Below are positions 32,250-41,260 of a DNA stretch of 64,000 bases, one piece after another; positions within the stretch are counted from its first letter, which is position 1; every line of letters starts with the position of its first letter. The notes under the pieces are model-generated. The model was not told where the DNA came from, made no database searches, and worked only from the letters and a program-made list of their open reading frames with translations. A program made the translations under genes and the position numbers. This stretch comes from Spirochaetales bacterium (GTDB taxonomy: Bacteria > Spirochaetota > Spirochaetia > Treponematales > Treponemataceae): the NCBI GenBank assembly GCA_030540405.1, contig JAUNWH010000002.1:1-64000 (forward strand), read 5' to 3'.

Positions 32250-33968
32250 ATGGCTTACGAAGTTACGGCGACAAGGCGTCGTCCACAGAATTTTGACAAT
32301 CTTGTTGGTCAGGAATTCGTTGCAGAAACTCTCAAGAATTCAATTCAGTCAAAAAAGATAGCTCACGCATATTTGTTTTCAGGTCCAAGAGGCTGCGGAA
32401 AAACATCAACCGCAAGAATCCTTGCAAAAGCCCTGAACTGCCAAAAAGGTCCTACAGCTTTTCCATGCGGAGAATGCGCAGCGTGCAAAGAAATAACAGC
32501 AGGCTCTTCGCTCGATGTAATTGAAATAGACGGAGCTTCAAATACAAGCGTTAATGATGTTCGCCAGATAAAAGATGAAGTTTTGTTTCCGCCGAATTCA
32601 TGCAGATACAAAATTTACATAATCGATGAAGTGCACATGCTTTCAACTTCCGCATTCAACGCGCTTTTAAAGACAATTGAAGAGCCGCCGCCATACTGCA
32701 TTTTTATTTTCGCAACTACAGAAATCCAAAAAGTTCCAGCCACAATAAAATCAAGATGCCAGCAGTTCAACTTTAGGCTTGTTCCGATTGAAAAAGTAAA
32801 ACAGCAGCTTGCAGAAGCCGCCAGTGAACTTGGAATAAAGGCAGAAGACGAAGCGCTTTACTGGATTGCAAGAGAATCAACAGGCTCCATGAGAGACTCG
32901 TACACGCTTTTTGACCAGGTTGCAGCATTTTCCGGCGGAGAAATCACTTACGAAAAAATCCGCGACAAACTCGGACTTGTTGGAGTTGACCGCCTGAATG
33001 AAATATTCGGTTTCTGTGTAAAAAAAGATTCAGAAAACGCGCTTTTAAAGCTTGATGAATATTTGCAGAACGGAGTAAGCATTGAGCAGCTTGTTTCGAA
33101 CTGCGCAGATTATTTGCGTTCACTTCTTCTTATAAAGAGCGGCGTAAAAAAAGAATCCTTGCTGGGGCAAAGCGCAGACCGTTTTTCTAAGGAAGTTCTG
33201 GACTCCTGGTCTTCCGTGCAGATAGAAAGAGCTCTTGGAATTTTCATGCAGCTTTACAGAGACGTGCGTTATTCTTTAAGTCCAAGATACGAATTTGAGC
33301 TTGCAGTTTCAAGGCTTTGCTGGCTCAAAGATTATGTTTCCGCGGCAGAAGTAAAAAAAGCAATTGACGCTGTAAAACCAATTTTGGCAAGCTCGGGCGC
33401 GCAAAGAAAAATTTCTGCTGAAAAAAAAAATGAACCGGCAAATATAAATGCGCCAAGAAATTCGTTTTTATCTGTTCCTGCTCCAATTCCCACATTCAGC
33501 GCGCTGGAAGAAGACGAAGACTCTTTTTATGATGGCGGAGCTGAACCGCCTGAAAAATTTTCAGCAGAGGCAGAAAATAAGCCTTTAGAGCAAGAAACAG
33601 ACATTCCGCAGCAAAAAGAATCCGCATCAAATAACGTGGACACTTCGGACATAGAAAAAGTAAAAGATGCAATGATTTCTGATTTTTCTATAGACGACGC
33701 TTTGCTTGCAAGCACTTTAATGCAGACAAAAGAATGGAAGCTTGAAGAAAACAAGGCAAGCGCAATAAGTGAAAATCAGTTTGAGCAGATGCAAATTCAG
33801 CAGCAGGCTTTTAAAATTTCAGAATATCTTTCTAAAATTTACGGGCGGACTATAAGCTTTGAAATTCAGTTTGTTCCAAAAAAAGTTGAAGAAAAAAAAC
33901 AGGAAATTCCAACAGAAGTAAAAATTCTCCGGGATGTCTTTAAAGGAACTATAACCGTAGGAGCGTAA
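32250..33968 (+). CDS. dnaX: DNA polymerase III subunit gamma/tau
   Basis: 572 residues. ATPase of the clamp loader. Seen: YEVTATRRRPQNFDNLVGQE at the N terminus, Walker A GPRGCGKTSTARI (about 45-57), a zinc-type CQKGPTAFPCGECAAC (about 65-80), Walker B IIDEVHMLS (about 125-133), the SRC motif in IKSRCQQFNFR (about 168-178), and a gamma/tau C-terminal region rich in Glu/Ser. No obvious slippery A-run for frameshifting to gamma was noted apart from AAAAAAAAA at about 33422. The gene is followed at 1 bp by the oppA-like gene, so replication and peptide transport genes share a transcript. Confidence 0.95.
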   Translation: MAYEVTATRRRPQNFDNLVGQEFVAETLKNSIQSKKIAHAYLFSGPRGCGKTSTARILAKALNCQKGPTAFPCGECAACKEITAGSSLDVIEIDGASNTSVNDVRQIKDEVLFPPNSCRYKIYIIDEVHMLSTSAFNALLKTIEEPPPYCIFIFATTEIQKVPATIKSRCQQFNFRLVPIEKVKQQLAEAASELGIKAEDEALYWIARESTGSMRDSYTLFDQVAAFSGGEITYEKIRDKLGLVGVDRLNEIFGFCVKKDSENALLKLDEYLQNGVSIEQLVSNCADYLRSLLLIKSGVKKESLLGQSADRFSKEVLDSWSSVQIERALGIFMQLYRDVRYSLSPRYEFELAVSRLCWLKDYVSAAEVKKAIDAVKPILASSGAQRKISAEKKNEPANINAPRNSFLSVPAPIPTFSALEEDEDSFYDGGAEPPEKFSAEAENKPLEQETDIPQQKESASNNVDTSDIEKVKDAMISDFSIDDALLASTLMQTKEWKLEENKASAISENQFEQMQIQQQAFKISEYLSKIYGRTISFEIQFVPKKVEEKKQEIPTEVKILRDVFKGTITVGA

Positions 33969-33969
33969 C

Positions 33970-35793
33970 ATGAAAAAAACATTCGCTTTGTTTTTATGCG
34001 CCGGCTTGTTTTTTAGCTGCGGACAAAAATCTCCTGAAATGACACTTGAAGAAATTGCAGAATACAAAAAAAATTCCGGCTCGCTTCTTCTTGAAAAAAC
34101 ACTCTACAAGCCATGGAAAGGCGGAGGATTTACAGACGGAACAGAAGGCGGCGAATGGCTTTCTTCAATAAGCGCAGATCCAAAAACTTTCAATCAGTAT
34201 ATTGCAGAACGCGATGCGGAAAGCGCAGGAATTATAAACCAGACTTTGGATTACCTTGTGGACTATGACAATGCTGAAAAAAAATGGTTTCCAAAAGCGG
34301 CATTCTTTGAAGTAGAAACCAACAAGGAAAAAAACACGCTCACCGTTCATTACACCTTGCGTGAAAATCTTTACTGGACTTGGTACGGTTCAGACAAAAA
34401 AGTTCCTGTAACTTCTGACGATATTGTTTTTTGGTACAACGAAATTGCAGGAGATCCAGCGTTCCAAAGCTCAGGCTACAACGGACAGTTTGTTTCCATG
34501 CCAGACGGAAGTTCTGCGCGCATTGAATGTGTAAAAATAAACGACAAGCGGTTTGACTTTGTTTTTCCGCGGATTATAGCAGATCCGCTGCTTGCCACAA
34601 ACATGAGTTTCTGTCCAGCTTTCATTTATAAAAAAGCAAAAGAAGAAAAAGGCGCAGAAGGCGTAAAAGACCTGTTCAAAGCTTCGTGCAATGTCCGGGA
34701 GATTCCTTCGATGGGAAGATGGTACATAGCTGAATATATTCCGGGCCAGAGAATCGTGTACAAAAAAAATCCATACTACTGGGAAAAAGATTCGCAAGGA
34801 AAAACCACAACTTACATAGACACAAAGACAGTTCAAATTGTAGGAAATCCGCGGACTGAATATCTTTTGTTCAAGCAGGGAAAATTGGAATCCTATTCGC
34901 CTGTTCCAGAAGAAGTTGATGCTGTGATAAACGGACAAAAAGATTCTTATAAAGTTTTCCGCTCGGAAGGCTCAATTGGAACTGCAATGTGGACTTTCAA
35001 TCAGAATCCAAAAAACAGAGGAAAAAATTTCTACAGCTGGTTTACAAAAAAAGAATTCCGTCAGGCAATGAGCTGCCTTTTAAATCGTGAAAGAATAATT
35101 GCGCAGACTTACCGCGGACTTGCCGAGCCAAAATACAATTTTTTCCCAAGCGTGAATCCATATTACAATGAAGCAATCACACTCAAATACAGATTCGACA
35201 AAGAAATGGCTTTGCGGCTTTTGTCAAAAATCGGAATAAACCAAGATTCAAACGGAACAATGCGCGATGCCTTTGGAAACGAAATTTCATTTGACCTTAC
35301 AATCGCTTCATCCAGCGCAACCGCAAATGACATGGCGCAGATTGTGGCAGACGAATGTTCAAGCGTAGGAATAACTGTGAATGTGCGTCAGGTTGACTTT
35401 CAAAAACTGATTGAACTTTTGACTTCAACTTATGACTGGCAGTCAGTGTTCATTGGACTTGGCGCAAATATTTTTCCAACGCAAGGAAGCAACGTCTGGC
35501 CTTCAACCGGAAATTTGCATCTTTGGTATCCAGAGCAAAAAACTCCGGCAACTGAATGGGAAGCCAGAATCGACCACCTTTACAATGAAGGCTCTTTTAC
35601 AAATGACTTCAATCAGGCAAAAAAAATTTGGGACGAATACCAGTCCATTATTCTTGAGCAATGCCCGATAATTTATCTTGTAAGCATGAAAACTTTTTTT
35701 GCACTTCAAGGCAAATGGGATATTTCAAACTTCTTTTATGACAACATGAACGGAGCAATGACGGAACGGATTTTCTTGTCGCAGATTCAGTAA
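33970..35793 (+). CDS. oppA: Oligopeptide ABC transporter, substrate-binding lipoprotein
   Basis: 607 residues of the SBP family 5 (OppA/DppA). Lipobox LFFSCGQ after KKTFALFLCAG anchors it to the membrane. Family landmarks: an N-terminal domain with NQTLDYLVDYD, YTLRENLYWTWYG, VTSDDIVFWYNEI and MGRWYIAEYIPGQRIVYKKN, and the C-terminal lobe with FRQAMSCLLNRERII and DWQSVFIGLG. Captures peptides for import. Start 1 bp after the dnaX stop; followed by the permease gene after 9 bp. Confidence 0.92.
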   Translation: MKKTFALFLCAGLFFSCGQKSPEMTLEEIAEYKKNSGSLLLEKTLYKPWKGGGFTDGTEGGEWLSSISADPKTFNQYIAERDAESAGIINQTLDYLVDYDNAEKKWFPKAAFFEVETNKEKNTLTVHYTLRENLYWTWYGSDKKVPVTSDDIVFWYNEIAGDPAFQSSGYNGQFVSMPDGSSARIECVKINDKRFDFVFPRIIADPLLATNMSFCPAFIYKKAKEEKGAEGVKDLFKASCNVREIPSMGRWYIAEYIPGQRIVYKKNPYYWEKDSQGKTTTYIDTKTVQIVGNPRTEYLLFKQGKLESYSPVPEEVDAVINGQKDSYKVFRSEGSIGTAMWTFNQNPKNRGKNFYSWFTKKEFRQAMSCLLNRERIIAQTYRGLAEPKYNFFPSVNPYYNEAITLKYRFDKEMALRLLSKIGINQDSNGTMRDAFGNEISFDLTIASSSATANDMAQIVADECSSVGITVNVRQVDFQKLIELLTSTYDWQSVFIGLGANIFPTQGSNVWPSTGNLHLWYPEQKTPATEWEARIDHLYNEGSFTNDFNQAKKIWDEYQSIILEQCPIIYLVSMKTFFALQGKWDISNFFYDNMNGAMTERIFLSQIQ

Positions 35794-35802
35794 GGAAAAA
35801 AT

Positions 35803-36897
35803 ATGGCAGCATTTTTAAAAAAACTTTGGGAAACAATTTCTTTTCCATGGAACTACTTTAAAAAGCAAAGTCCTCTCGCATCTTTTATAGCTGGAAGAAT
35901 TGCAACAATGGCGGCTCTTCTTTTTCTTCTGGGGCTTGCAATGTTCGCGCTCATGGAACTTGCTCCCGGAGACATAGTTGATCAGATGATGACACAGCAA
36001 ATAGCATCTTCCATGAATTCAACTTCGGTTTCGTCATCGCAGATTTCAAAAGACAATAGCTTTACAACAGACCAAGGCCAGCAACTTAGAAAAGAACTTG
36101 GACTGGACAAACCGTTTTACGCGCAGTATATGGACTGGCTAAAAAGAGTTTTTGTAAATCACGATCTTGGAATCAGCTTGATTTCCAGAACTCCGGTAAG
36201 TTTTTTGATTTTATCACGGCTTAAAAATTCAATAGTTCTGAATTTGATTTCGCTTGTTTTTATTACGTCGTTTTCTTTTTTGCTCGGAGTTTATTTTTCT
36301 AGCAAAGCCGGAACAAGAACCGATGTTGCGGCAACTTTTTTCGCGCTGTTTTTTCATGCGTTCCCGGGAATTTTGCTTTTAATTCTTTTGCAGCTTTTTG
36401 CATCTATAACAGGACTTTTTCCAGTAACAGGCTATCCGAATTTTCCATTTTCTGAAAATCCGCTGAAATTTTCATTCAGCTATGTTCATCATATTTTTCT
36501 TCCGCTGCTTGCATCTTTTCTTGGCGGAGTCGGAGGAACTATGAGAATGATCCGCTCAACTATGCTAGATCAAATGGGGCTTCCGTACATCATGGCTCTT
36601 CGTTCACGCGGAATTTGCGAGCGCAGAATTTATTTGAACCACGCTTTTAAAAACACACTCAATCCGTATATAACAGGCAGCGCAAATCTTCTTGCAAGCC
36701 TTTTCAGCGGAAGCTTGATTTTGGAAATAATTTTTTCGTATCCGGGAATTGGACGGCTGATGTACGAAGCTGTAACTCAGCAGGATGTAAATCTTGTTTT
36801 GGCAAACAGCATGTTTGTTTCCGCGCTAGTTCTTGCCGGAATGATTATTTCAGACATTACACTTGCAATCGTAGATCCTAGAATCAGATATAAATAA
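35803..36897 (+). CDS. oppB: Peptide ABC transporter permease, OppB/DppB type
   Basis: 364 residues. Six membrane segments, the first at about 26-55 (IAGRIATMAALLFLLGLAMFAL followed by ELAPGD), a periplasmic stretch with LRKELGLDKPFYAQYMDWLK (family signature), and the EAA-type cytoplasmic loop ALRSRGICERRIYLNHAFKN (about 265-284). Inner-membrane channel half that pairs with the permease domain of the fusion gene at 37897. GGAA lies a few bases before the start. Confidence 0.92.
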   Translation: MAAFLKKLWETISFPWNYFKKQSPLASFIAGRIATMAALLFLLGLAMFALMELAPGDIVDQMMTQQIASSMNSTSVSSSQISKDNSFTTDQGQQLRKELGLDKPFYAQYMDWLKRVFVNHDLGISLISRTPVSFLILSRLKNSIVLNLISLVFITSFSFLLGVYFSSKAGTRTDVAATFFALFFHAFPGILLLILLQLFASITGLFPVTGYPNFPFSENPLKFSFSYVHHIFLPLLASFLGGVGGTMRMIRSTMLDQMGLPYIMALRSRGICERRIYLNHAFKNTLNPYITGSANLLASLFSGSLILEIIFSYPGIGRLMYEAVTQQDVNLVLANSMFVSALVLAGMIISDITLAIVDPRIRYK

Positions 36898-36912
36898 TTT
36901 TTGGAGTGCTTT

Positions 36913-37890
36913 ATGAAAAAACTTTTATTCACTATTGCCGCGAGCGCATTGCTTGCTTTTGTTCAGATTTCCTGCTCAACAAACAAGATTCCAACGGAAA
37001 TTCCAAAGCCGTCGGTTTCATTCAATTCAATTTCATTTGTTTCGCTCGATTTGGAAGGAATAACTTTAAAATGCGACTATGCAATCAAAAACCCTTACCC
37101 GGTTTCACTTTCGCTTGCAAAACTTGCGGCAGACATAACTTGCAACGGAGAAGCTTTTACAACTTTGACTGCGGACGAAGGAATCGGACTTTCAGCAAAA
37201 TCCACAAAAGAAAATTCGTTCAATTTTAAAATTCCTTATGACTCAATTTTGAACTTTGCAAAAACTTTCAAGTCTGAAAAAACGCTTCCATTCAAAATAG
37301 CGGGAAACGCAACGATTGACAACATTCCGCTGATTTCTTCAATAACATTGCCGTTTTCAAAAGACTTTGACGTTCCAGTATTCAAGCCAAGCTTTTCGTT
37401 TTCAAGTCCAAAAGTTGTTCTGCCGACTGCAAAAGAAATTATTTCTTCTTTCACAAAAAGCGGAATCTCGGCGGTAAAAGCAGCAAGCGCGGCAACTTCA
37501 CTGGCTTCTGGAAAACCGATTGCAGAAAATTTGCTCGACAACGTGAACATGGACATAAAAATAAATTTCAACTTGAATGTAAAAAATGAAGGCGGCGCAG
37601 ACTGGAAATACATTTTAAATTCATGCAAAATAAGCTCAGGCGGAAAAGAACTTACAGCTCTTGATGTTTCCCAAAACGAAATAAATTCCGCAGACGGAAC
37701 AATTCCGCTCACAGCCACAGTCAACACAATTACAGCCGGAAAATTCATTACGCAGATTATAAACAAGTCTGGAACAAATCCTACATTTGCGCTTGAAAGC
37801 GGCATTTCATTTCCGCAGTTAAAATCAGTAACTTTGCCTTTGTCTTGCTCAAAGGAAATTCCGCTAAGCAAATTTGCCATTGGAAAATAA
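36913..37890 (+). CDS. LEA14-like (WHy-domain) lipoprotein
   Basis: 325 residues. Signal peptide KKLLFTIAASALLAFVQISC with lipobox. Two LEA14/WHy-type beta domains (about 35-140: VSFNSISFVSLDLEGITLKC, DYAIKNPYPVSLSLAKLAAD; and about 200-300: INFNLNVKNEGGADW), a fold found in desiccation and stress proteins and in bacterial envelope lipoproteins. It is placed between oppB and oppC-D inside the transporter operon, so it may assist transport or simply ride along. The start at 36913 follows GGAG; the upstream in-frame TTG is rejected. Confidence 0.75.
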   Translation: MKKLLFTIAASALLAFVQISCSTNKIPTEIPKPSVSFNSISFVSLDLEGITLKCDYAIKNPYPVSLSLAKLAADITCNGEAFTTLTADEGIGLSAKSTKENSFNFKIPYDSILNFAKTFKSEKTLPFKIAGNATIDNIPLISSITLPFSKDFDVPVFKPSFSFSSPKVVLPTAKEIISSFTKSGISAVKAASAATSLASGKPIAENLLDNVNMDIKINFNLNVKNEGGADWKYILNSCKISSGGKELTALDVSQNEINSADGTIPLTATVNTITAGKFITQIINKSGTNPTFALESGISFPQLKSVTLPLSCSKEIPLSKFAIGK

Positions 37891-37896
37891 AACAAA

Positions 37897-39975
37897 ATGA
37901 AGCAGCTTTTTAAATATATTACAGGACGACCAGTTGCGCTTGCCTCTTTAATCGTAATTGCCGCAATTTACATTGTCATGATTTTTGCTGAATTTTTTGC
38001 TCCATATTCAGCGACCGCATCTTTTTCGGAAGATACTTTTCATCCTGCAAATATTGAGCTGACTTCCAAAGGTTTAAAAGTCCGTGAATTCAGAGTTCTG
38101 GAAAGCACAACTTGGCATTACGCAAAAGTAAAGGATTTGCGGCACAATCTGAAATTTTTTGTGCATGGACATAAATACAAAGTCCTTGGAGTTATTCCGT
38201 GCGACATTCATCTTTTTGGAACAGAGCCTGATTTAAACGGAAACCAATACCCAGTATTTTTAATCGGAGCAGACAATTTAGGACGAGACCTTTTTTCAAG
38301 AATCGTATACGGAAGCAGAATTTCACTTACGATTGGATTTATTGCCAGCGCAGTTTCATTAGTTCTTGCAATAATTTTCGGCGGACTCGCAGGATTTTAC
38401 GGCGGCTCAACAGACTGGTTTATAATGCGGTTCAGCGAATTTTTTATGCTCATTCCAAGCCTTTACTTGATTCTTTTTTTACGCTCGCTTTTAAATACGA
38501 ACATGGACTCTGGAACTTCCTACATGGTCATCACAGTAATTCTTTCTCTCGTAGGCTGGCCGGGAAGCGCGAGGACATTGCGCGGAATGGTTCATTCAAT
38601 CAAACGTGAAGAATTTGTTCAGAACGCAGTCCTTGAAGGAACTCCATCGCTTGTAATAATTTTCAAATATATAATTCCGCAAATTGCAAGCCTTCTTATT
38701 GTAAGCACAACACTTTCGATTCCGGGCTTTATTATGAGCGAAACAACGCTTTCGTATCTTGGACTTGGAATAAATGATCCTGCTGTAAGCTGGGGCTCGC
38801 TTATAAACCGCGATATTTCCACATTGAACAACCTTAAAAATTTTCCGTGGCTCTTAACTCCGGTTTGGCTTTTGCTTGCCGTAACGCTTGCGTTTAATTT
38901 TCTGGGCGATGCCTTGCGCGATTTTTATGATCCGTTCCATTCGGTTTTTCCAACTTGGAAAAAAAGGCAGCTTGAAAAGAAAATCAAAACGCATCCTACC
39001 CAATGCGAATTTTCAATGGCGGAACTTCAGCGTTCATTTTTAACTATGCAAAATCTTTTCGTAACTTTTGATGTTACAACAGGAAACAAGAATATTCAAA
39101 TTCAGGCTGTGCGCGGCGTAACTTTTTCAATGAAGCGCGGAGAAATTCTTGGAATTGTCGGGGAAAGCGGCTCAGGAAAATCAGTTTCAACAACGGCAAT
39201 CTCAGGACTTTTGCCGGGAAACGCTTTTGCTGAAGGAAGAATTTTCTTTAAAGGCATTGAGCTTACTTCGCTTTCGCAAGATCAGTTCAGGGAATTGCGC
39301 GGAAGAAAAATCGGCTGTATCTTCCAAGAGCCCGGACGCTCGTTTGATCCGCTTCAAAGCATAGGAAATGTTTTTGCAGAAACTTTCAGGAATTCAGAGC
39401 CAGAACTTTCAAAAGAAGAATGCAAAAAACGTGCCGTGGAGCTTTTAAATGAAGTCGGGCTTCCAGACGCAGAAAAACGCCTAAAGAATTTTCCGCACCA
39501 GTTTTCAGGAGGACAGCTCCAAAGAATCAGCATTGCGCTTTCCCTTGCACAAGGCTGCGACCTTCTTATTGCGGACGAGCCAACTACTGCGCTCGACGTT
39601 ACAATTCAGGCGCAAATCGTGGAACTTTTGGCAGATTTAAGAGACAAGCGCGGACTTTCAATAATTTTCATAAGCCACAACATCGATCTTGTAGCTTCGC
39701 TTTGCGACAACATAATTGTAATGTACGGCGGATTAATCATGGAAAAAGGAACTTCCGATCAAATCATAAAAAATCCGCGGCATCCATACACAAAGGCGCT
39801 TTTAGCTTCCACGCCGAAATTCGGAAGCCACTACACAGAGCAAGAGCTTTCTTCTATTCCGGGAAGAGTTACAGATCCAGCTTCTCCTGAGCCCGGATGT
39901 CCATTTGCTCCAAGATGCAGCTTTAAAAAGGACGAATGCGAAAAAGAAAACTTCAAATGCTACAAAATAATATAA
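37897..39975 (+). CDS. Fused OppC permease and OppD ATPase
   Basis: 692 residues. Residues 1-355 are an OppC-type permease: N-terminal membrane helix (SLIVIAAIYIVMIFAEFFAP), a periplasmic insert, then LIGADNLGRDLFSRIVYGSR and five more helices ending with FNFLGDALRDFYDP. A basic linker (KKRQLEKKIKTHPT) leads to an OppD-type ATPase (about 380-692): Walker A GIVGESGSGKSVST, Q-loop GCIFQEPGRSFDP, signature FSGGQLQRISIALSLA, Walker B LLIADEPTTALD, H-loop IFISHN, and the C-terminal CPFAPRC cluster of peptide importers. One uninterrupted frame with no stop or frameshift between the domains. Normally these are two genes. Confidence 0.93.
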   Translation: MKQLFKYITGRPVALASLIVIAAIYIVMIFAEFFAPYSATASFSEDTFHPANIELTSKGLKVREFRVLESTTWHYAKVKDLRHNLKFFVHGHKYKVLGVIPCDIHLFGTEPDLNGNQYPVFLIGADNLGRDLFSRIVYGSRISLTIGFIASAVSLVLAIIFGGLAGFYGGSTDWFIMRFSEFFMLIPSLYLILFLRSLLNTNMDSGTSYMVITVILSLVGWPGSARTLRGMVHSIKREEFVQNAVLEGTPSLVIIFKYIIPQIASLLIVSTTLSIPGFIMSETTLSYLGLGINDPAVSWGSLINRDISTLNNLKNFPWLLTPVWLLLAVTLAFNFLGDALRDFYDPFHSVFPTWKKRQLEKKIKTHPTQCEFSMAELQRSFLTMQNLFVTFDVTTGNKNIQIQAVRGVTFSMKRGEILGIVGESGSGKSVSTTAISGLLPGNAFAEGRIFFKGIELTSLSQDQFRELRGRKIGCIFQEPGRSFDPLQSIGNVFAETFRNSEPELSKEECKKRAVELLNEVGLPDAEKRLKNFPHQFSGGQLQRISIALSLAQGCDLLIADEPTTALDVTIQAQIVELLADLRDKRGLSIIFISHNIDLVASLCDNIIVMYGGLIMEKGTSDQIIKNPRHPYTKALLASTPKFGSHYTEQELSSIPGRVTDPASPEPGCPFAPRCSFKKDECEKENFKCYKII

Positions 39976-39991
39976 AAAGGGCTGTTTTTAT

Positions 39992-40966
39992 ATGAAAAAA
40001 GATATAATTTTACACGCAGAAAACCTACAGAAACACTTTGGCCTTGACGCAGGATTCTTTGCAAAGAAGAACAAGCAAGTCTATGCCGTAAATGGGGTTT
40101 CATTTGAAATTGAGCGCGGAAAAACTTACGGTCTTGTAGGCGAAAGCGGCTGCGGAAAAACAACAACAGCCCGGCTTTTAGTAAGAATGTACAATGCCGA
40201 TTCCGGAAAAATATATTTCAATCCGCAGGAAAAAGAAGAACCTCTTGAAGTCGGAAACCTGGACAAAAAAGAACTTTCCGCATACAGGGAAAAAGTAAAG
40301 TACATTTTTCAAGATCCTTCCCGCTCGCTGAATCCGCGAATGACAATTGCAAGCATTTTATCATCGCCTTTAAAATACTCATCGCATTGGCAGGGAAAAG
40401 AACAGGCACGTGAAAAAGCCGCCGCCTTGCTTGAAGAAATCGGACTAGACAAAGCAGATTTGGACAGACGGCCGCAGGAATTTTCAGGCGGACAAAGGCA
40501 GCGCATTTCAATTGCACGCGGACTGATTCTTGAGCCGGAGCTTTTGATTTGCGATGAAGTTGTAAGCGCGCTGGATGTTTCTGTTCAGGCGCAAATTTTA
40601 AATCTTTTGCAGGATTTAAGAAAAAAACATGGGCTTTCATTTTTGTTTATTGCCCACGATTTAAAAGTTTCCTGCTATTTTTGCGACACAATCGGTGTAA
40701 TGTACCGCGGAATGATTGTAGAAGAAGCCGAGGCAAAAGACCTTTACAAGGAAGCCTTGCATCCATACACGCAGACACTTTTTGCCGGCGCAGGCGGAAA
40801 ATTTCAAGTTGAAAAAACAGGCGAAATGAGAACACTGCTTGAAAGCCTTTCTGGATGTCCGTTCGCCCACAGATGCCCAAAAGCGCAGGAAAAATGCAGC
40901 TCGGAAATTCCGCCTTTAAAGCAGATTTCAGAAAACCACAAAGTGCGCTGTTTTTTTACAGAATAA
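39992..40966 (+). CDS. oppF: Peptide ABC transporter ATP-binding protein, OppF type
   Basis: 324 residues. Second ATPase of the importer. Walker A GLVGESGCGKTTTARLLV (about 48-65), Q-loop YIFQDPSRSLNPRM, signature EFSGGQRQRISIARGL (about 165-180), Walker B LLICDEVVSALDVSVQ, H-loop LFIAHDLKV and the C-terminal CPFAHRCPKAQEKC cluster. The Walker B reads DEV where DEP is usual. Last gene of the dnaX-opp unit, 16 bp after the fusion gene. Confidence 0.95.
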   Translation: MKKDIILHAENLQKHFGLDAGFFAKKNKQVYAVNGVSFEIERGKTYGLVGESGCGKTTTARLLVRMYNADSGKIYFNPQEKEEPLEVGNLDKKELSAYREKVKYIFQDPSRSLNPRMTIASILSSPLKYSSHWQGKEQAREKAAALLEEIGLDKADLDRRPQEFSGGQRQRISIARGLILEPELLICDEVVSALDVSVQAQILNLLQDLRKKHGLSFLFIAHDLKVSCYFCDTIGVMYRGMIVEEAEAKDLYKEALHPYTQTLFAGAGGKFQVEKTGEMRTLLESLSGCPFAHRCPKAQEKCSSEIPPLKQISENHKVRCFFTE

Positions 40967-41174
40967 GCTCTTAAAACTTCTTAAATATTGCAAAAGTATG
41001 ACAATTCAACTGATTATGCGGAATTTTTAGAATTATTTTCGTTTTTGTACCCTTATTTTTAAAGATTTTCCCTTAGTTCCGCAGTTAAAAAAAACAAAAA
41101 AAATCTGCCACCAAGAAACACGCATAAACCGCTTGGTTACAGAATTCTTTGATTTTCGCAAAAAGCTCGTTTTA

Positions 41175-41203
41175 TTGACTGAAAACACTACTGCTAGTAT
41201 ACT
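41175..41203 (+). promoter_or_regulatory. nrdDG promoter
   Basis: TTGACT (41175-41180), 17-nt spacer, TATACT (41198-41203), about 57 nt before the nrdD start, overlapped by the first NrdR-box-like site. The rest of the 294-bp gap after oppF shows nothing recognised. Confidence 0.7.
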
Positions 41204-41232
41204 AAGAACACTTGTAACACCATATATAGACA
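41185..41232 (+). promoter_or_regulatory. Pair of NrdR-box-like operators
   Basis: ACACTACTGCTAGTAT (41185-41200) and ACACCATATATAGACA (41217-41232) both begin ACAC and resemble the NrdR consensus acaCwAtATaTwgtgt. They are separated by 16 bp, so the centres are 32 bp apart, three helical turns, as is usual for NrdR. The first covers the -10 box, as expected for a repressor. Confidence 0.65.
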
Positions 41233-41260
41233 CTGGTGCTTCTAAAAAAGAGGGAAAAGC

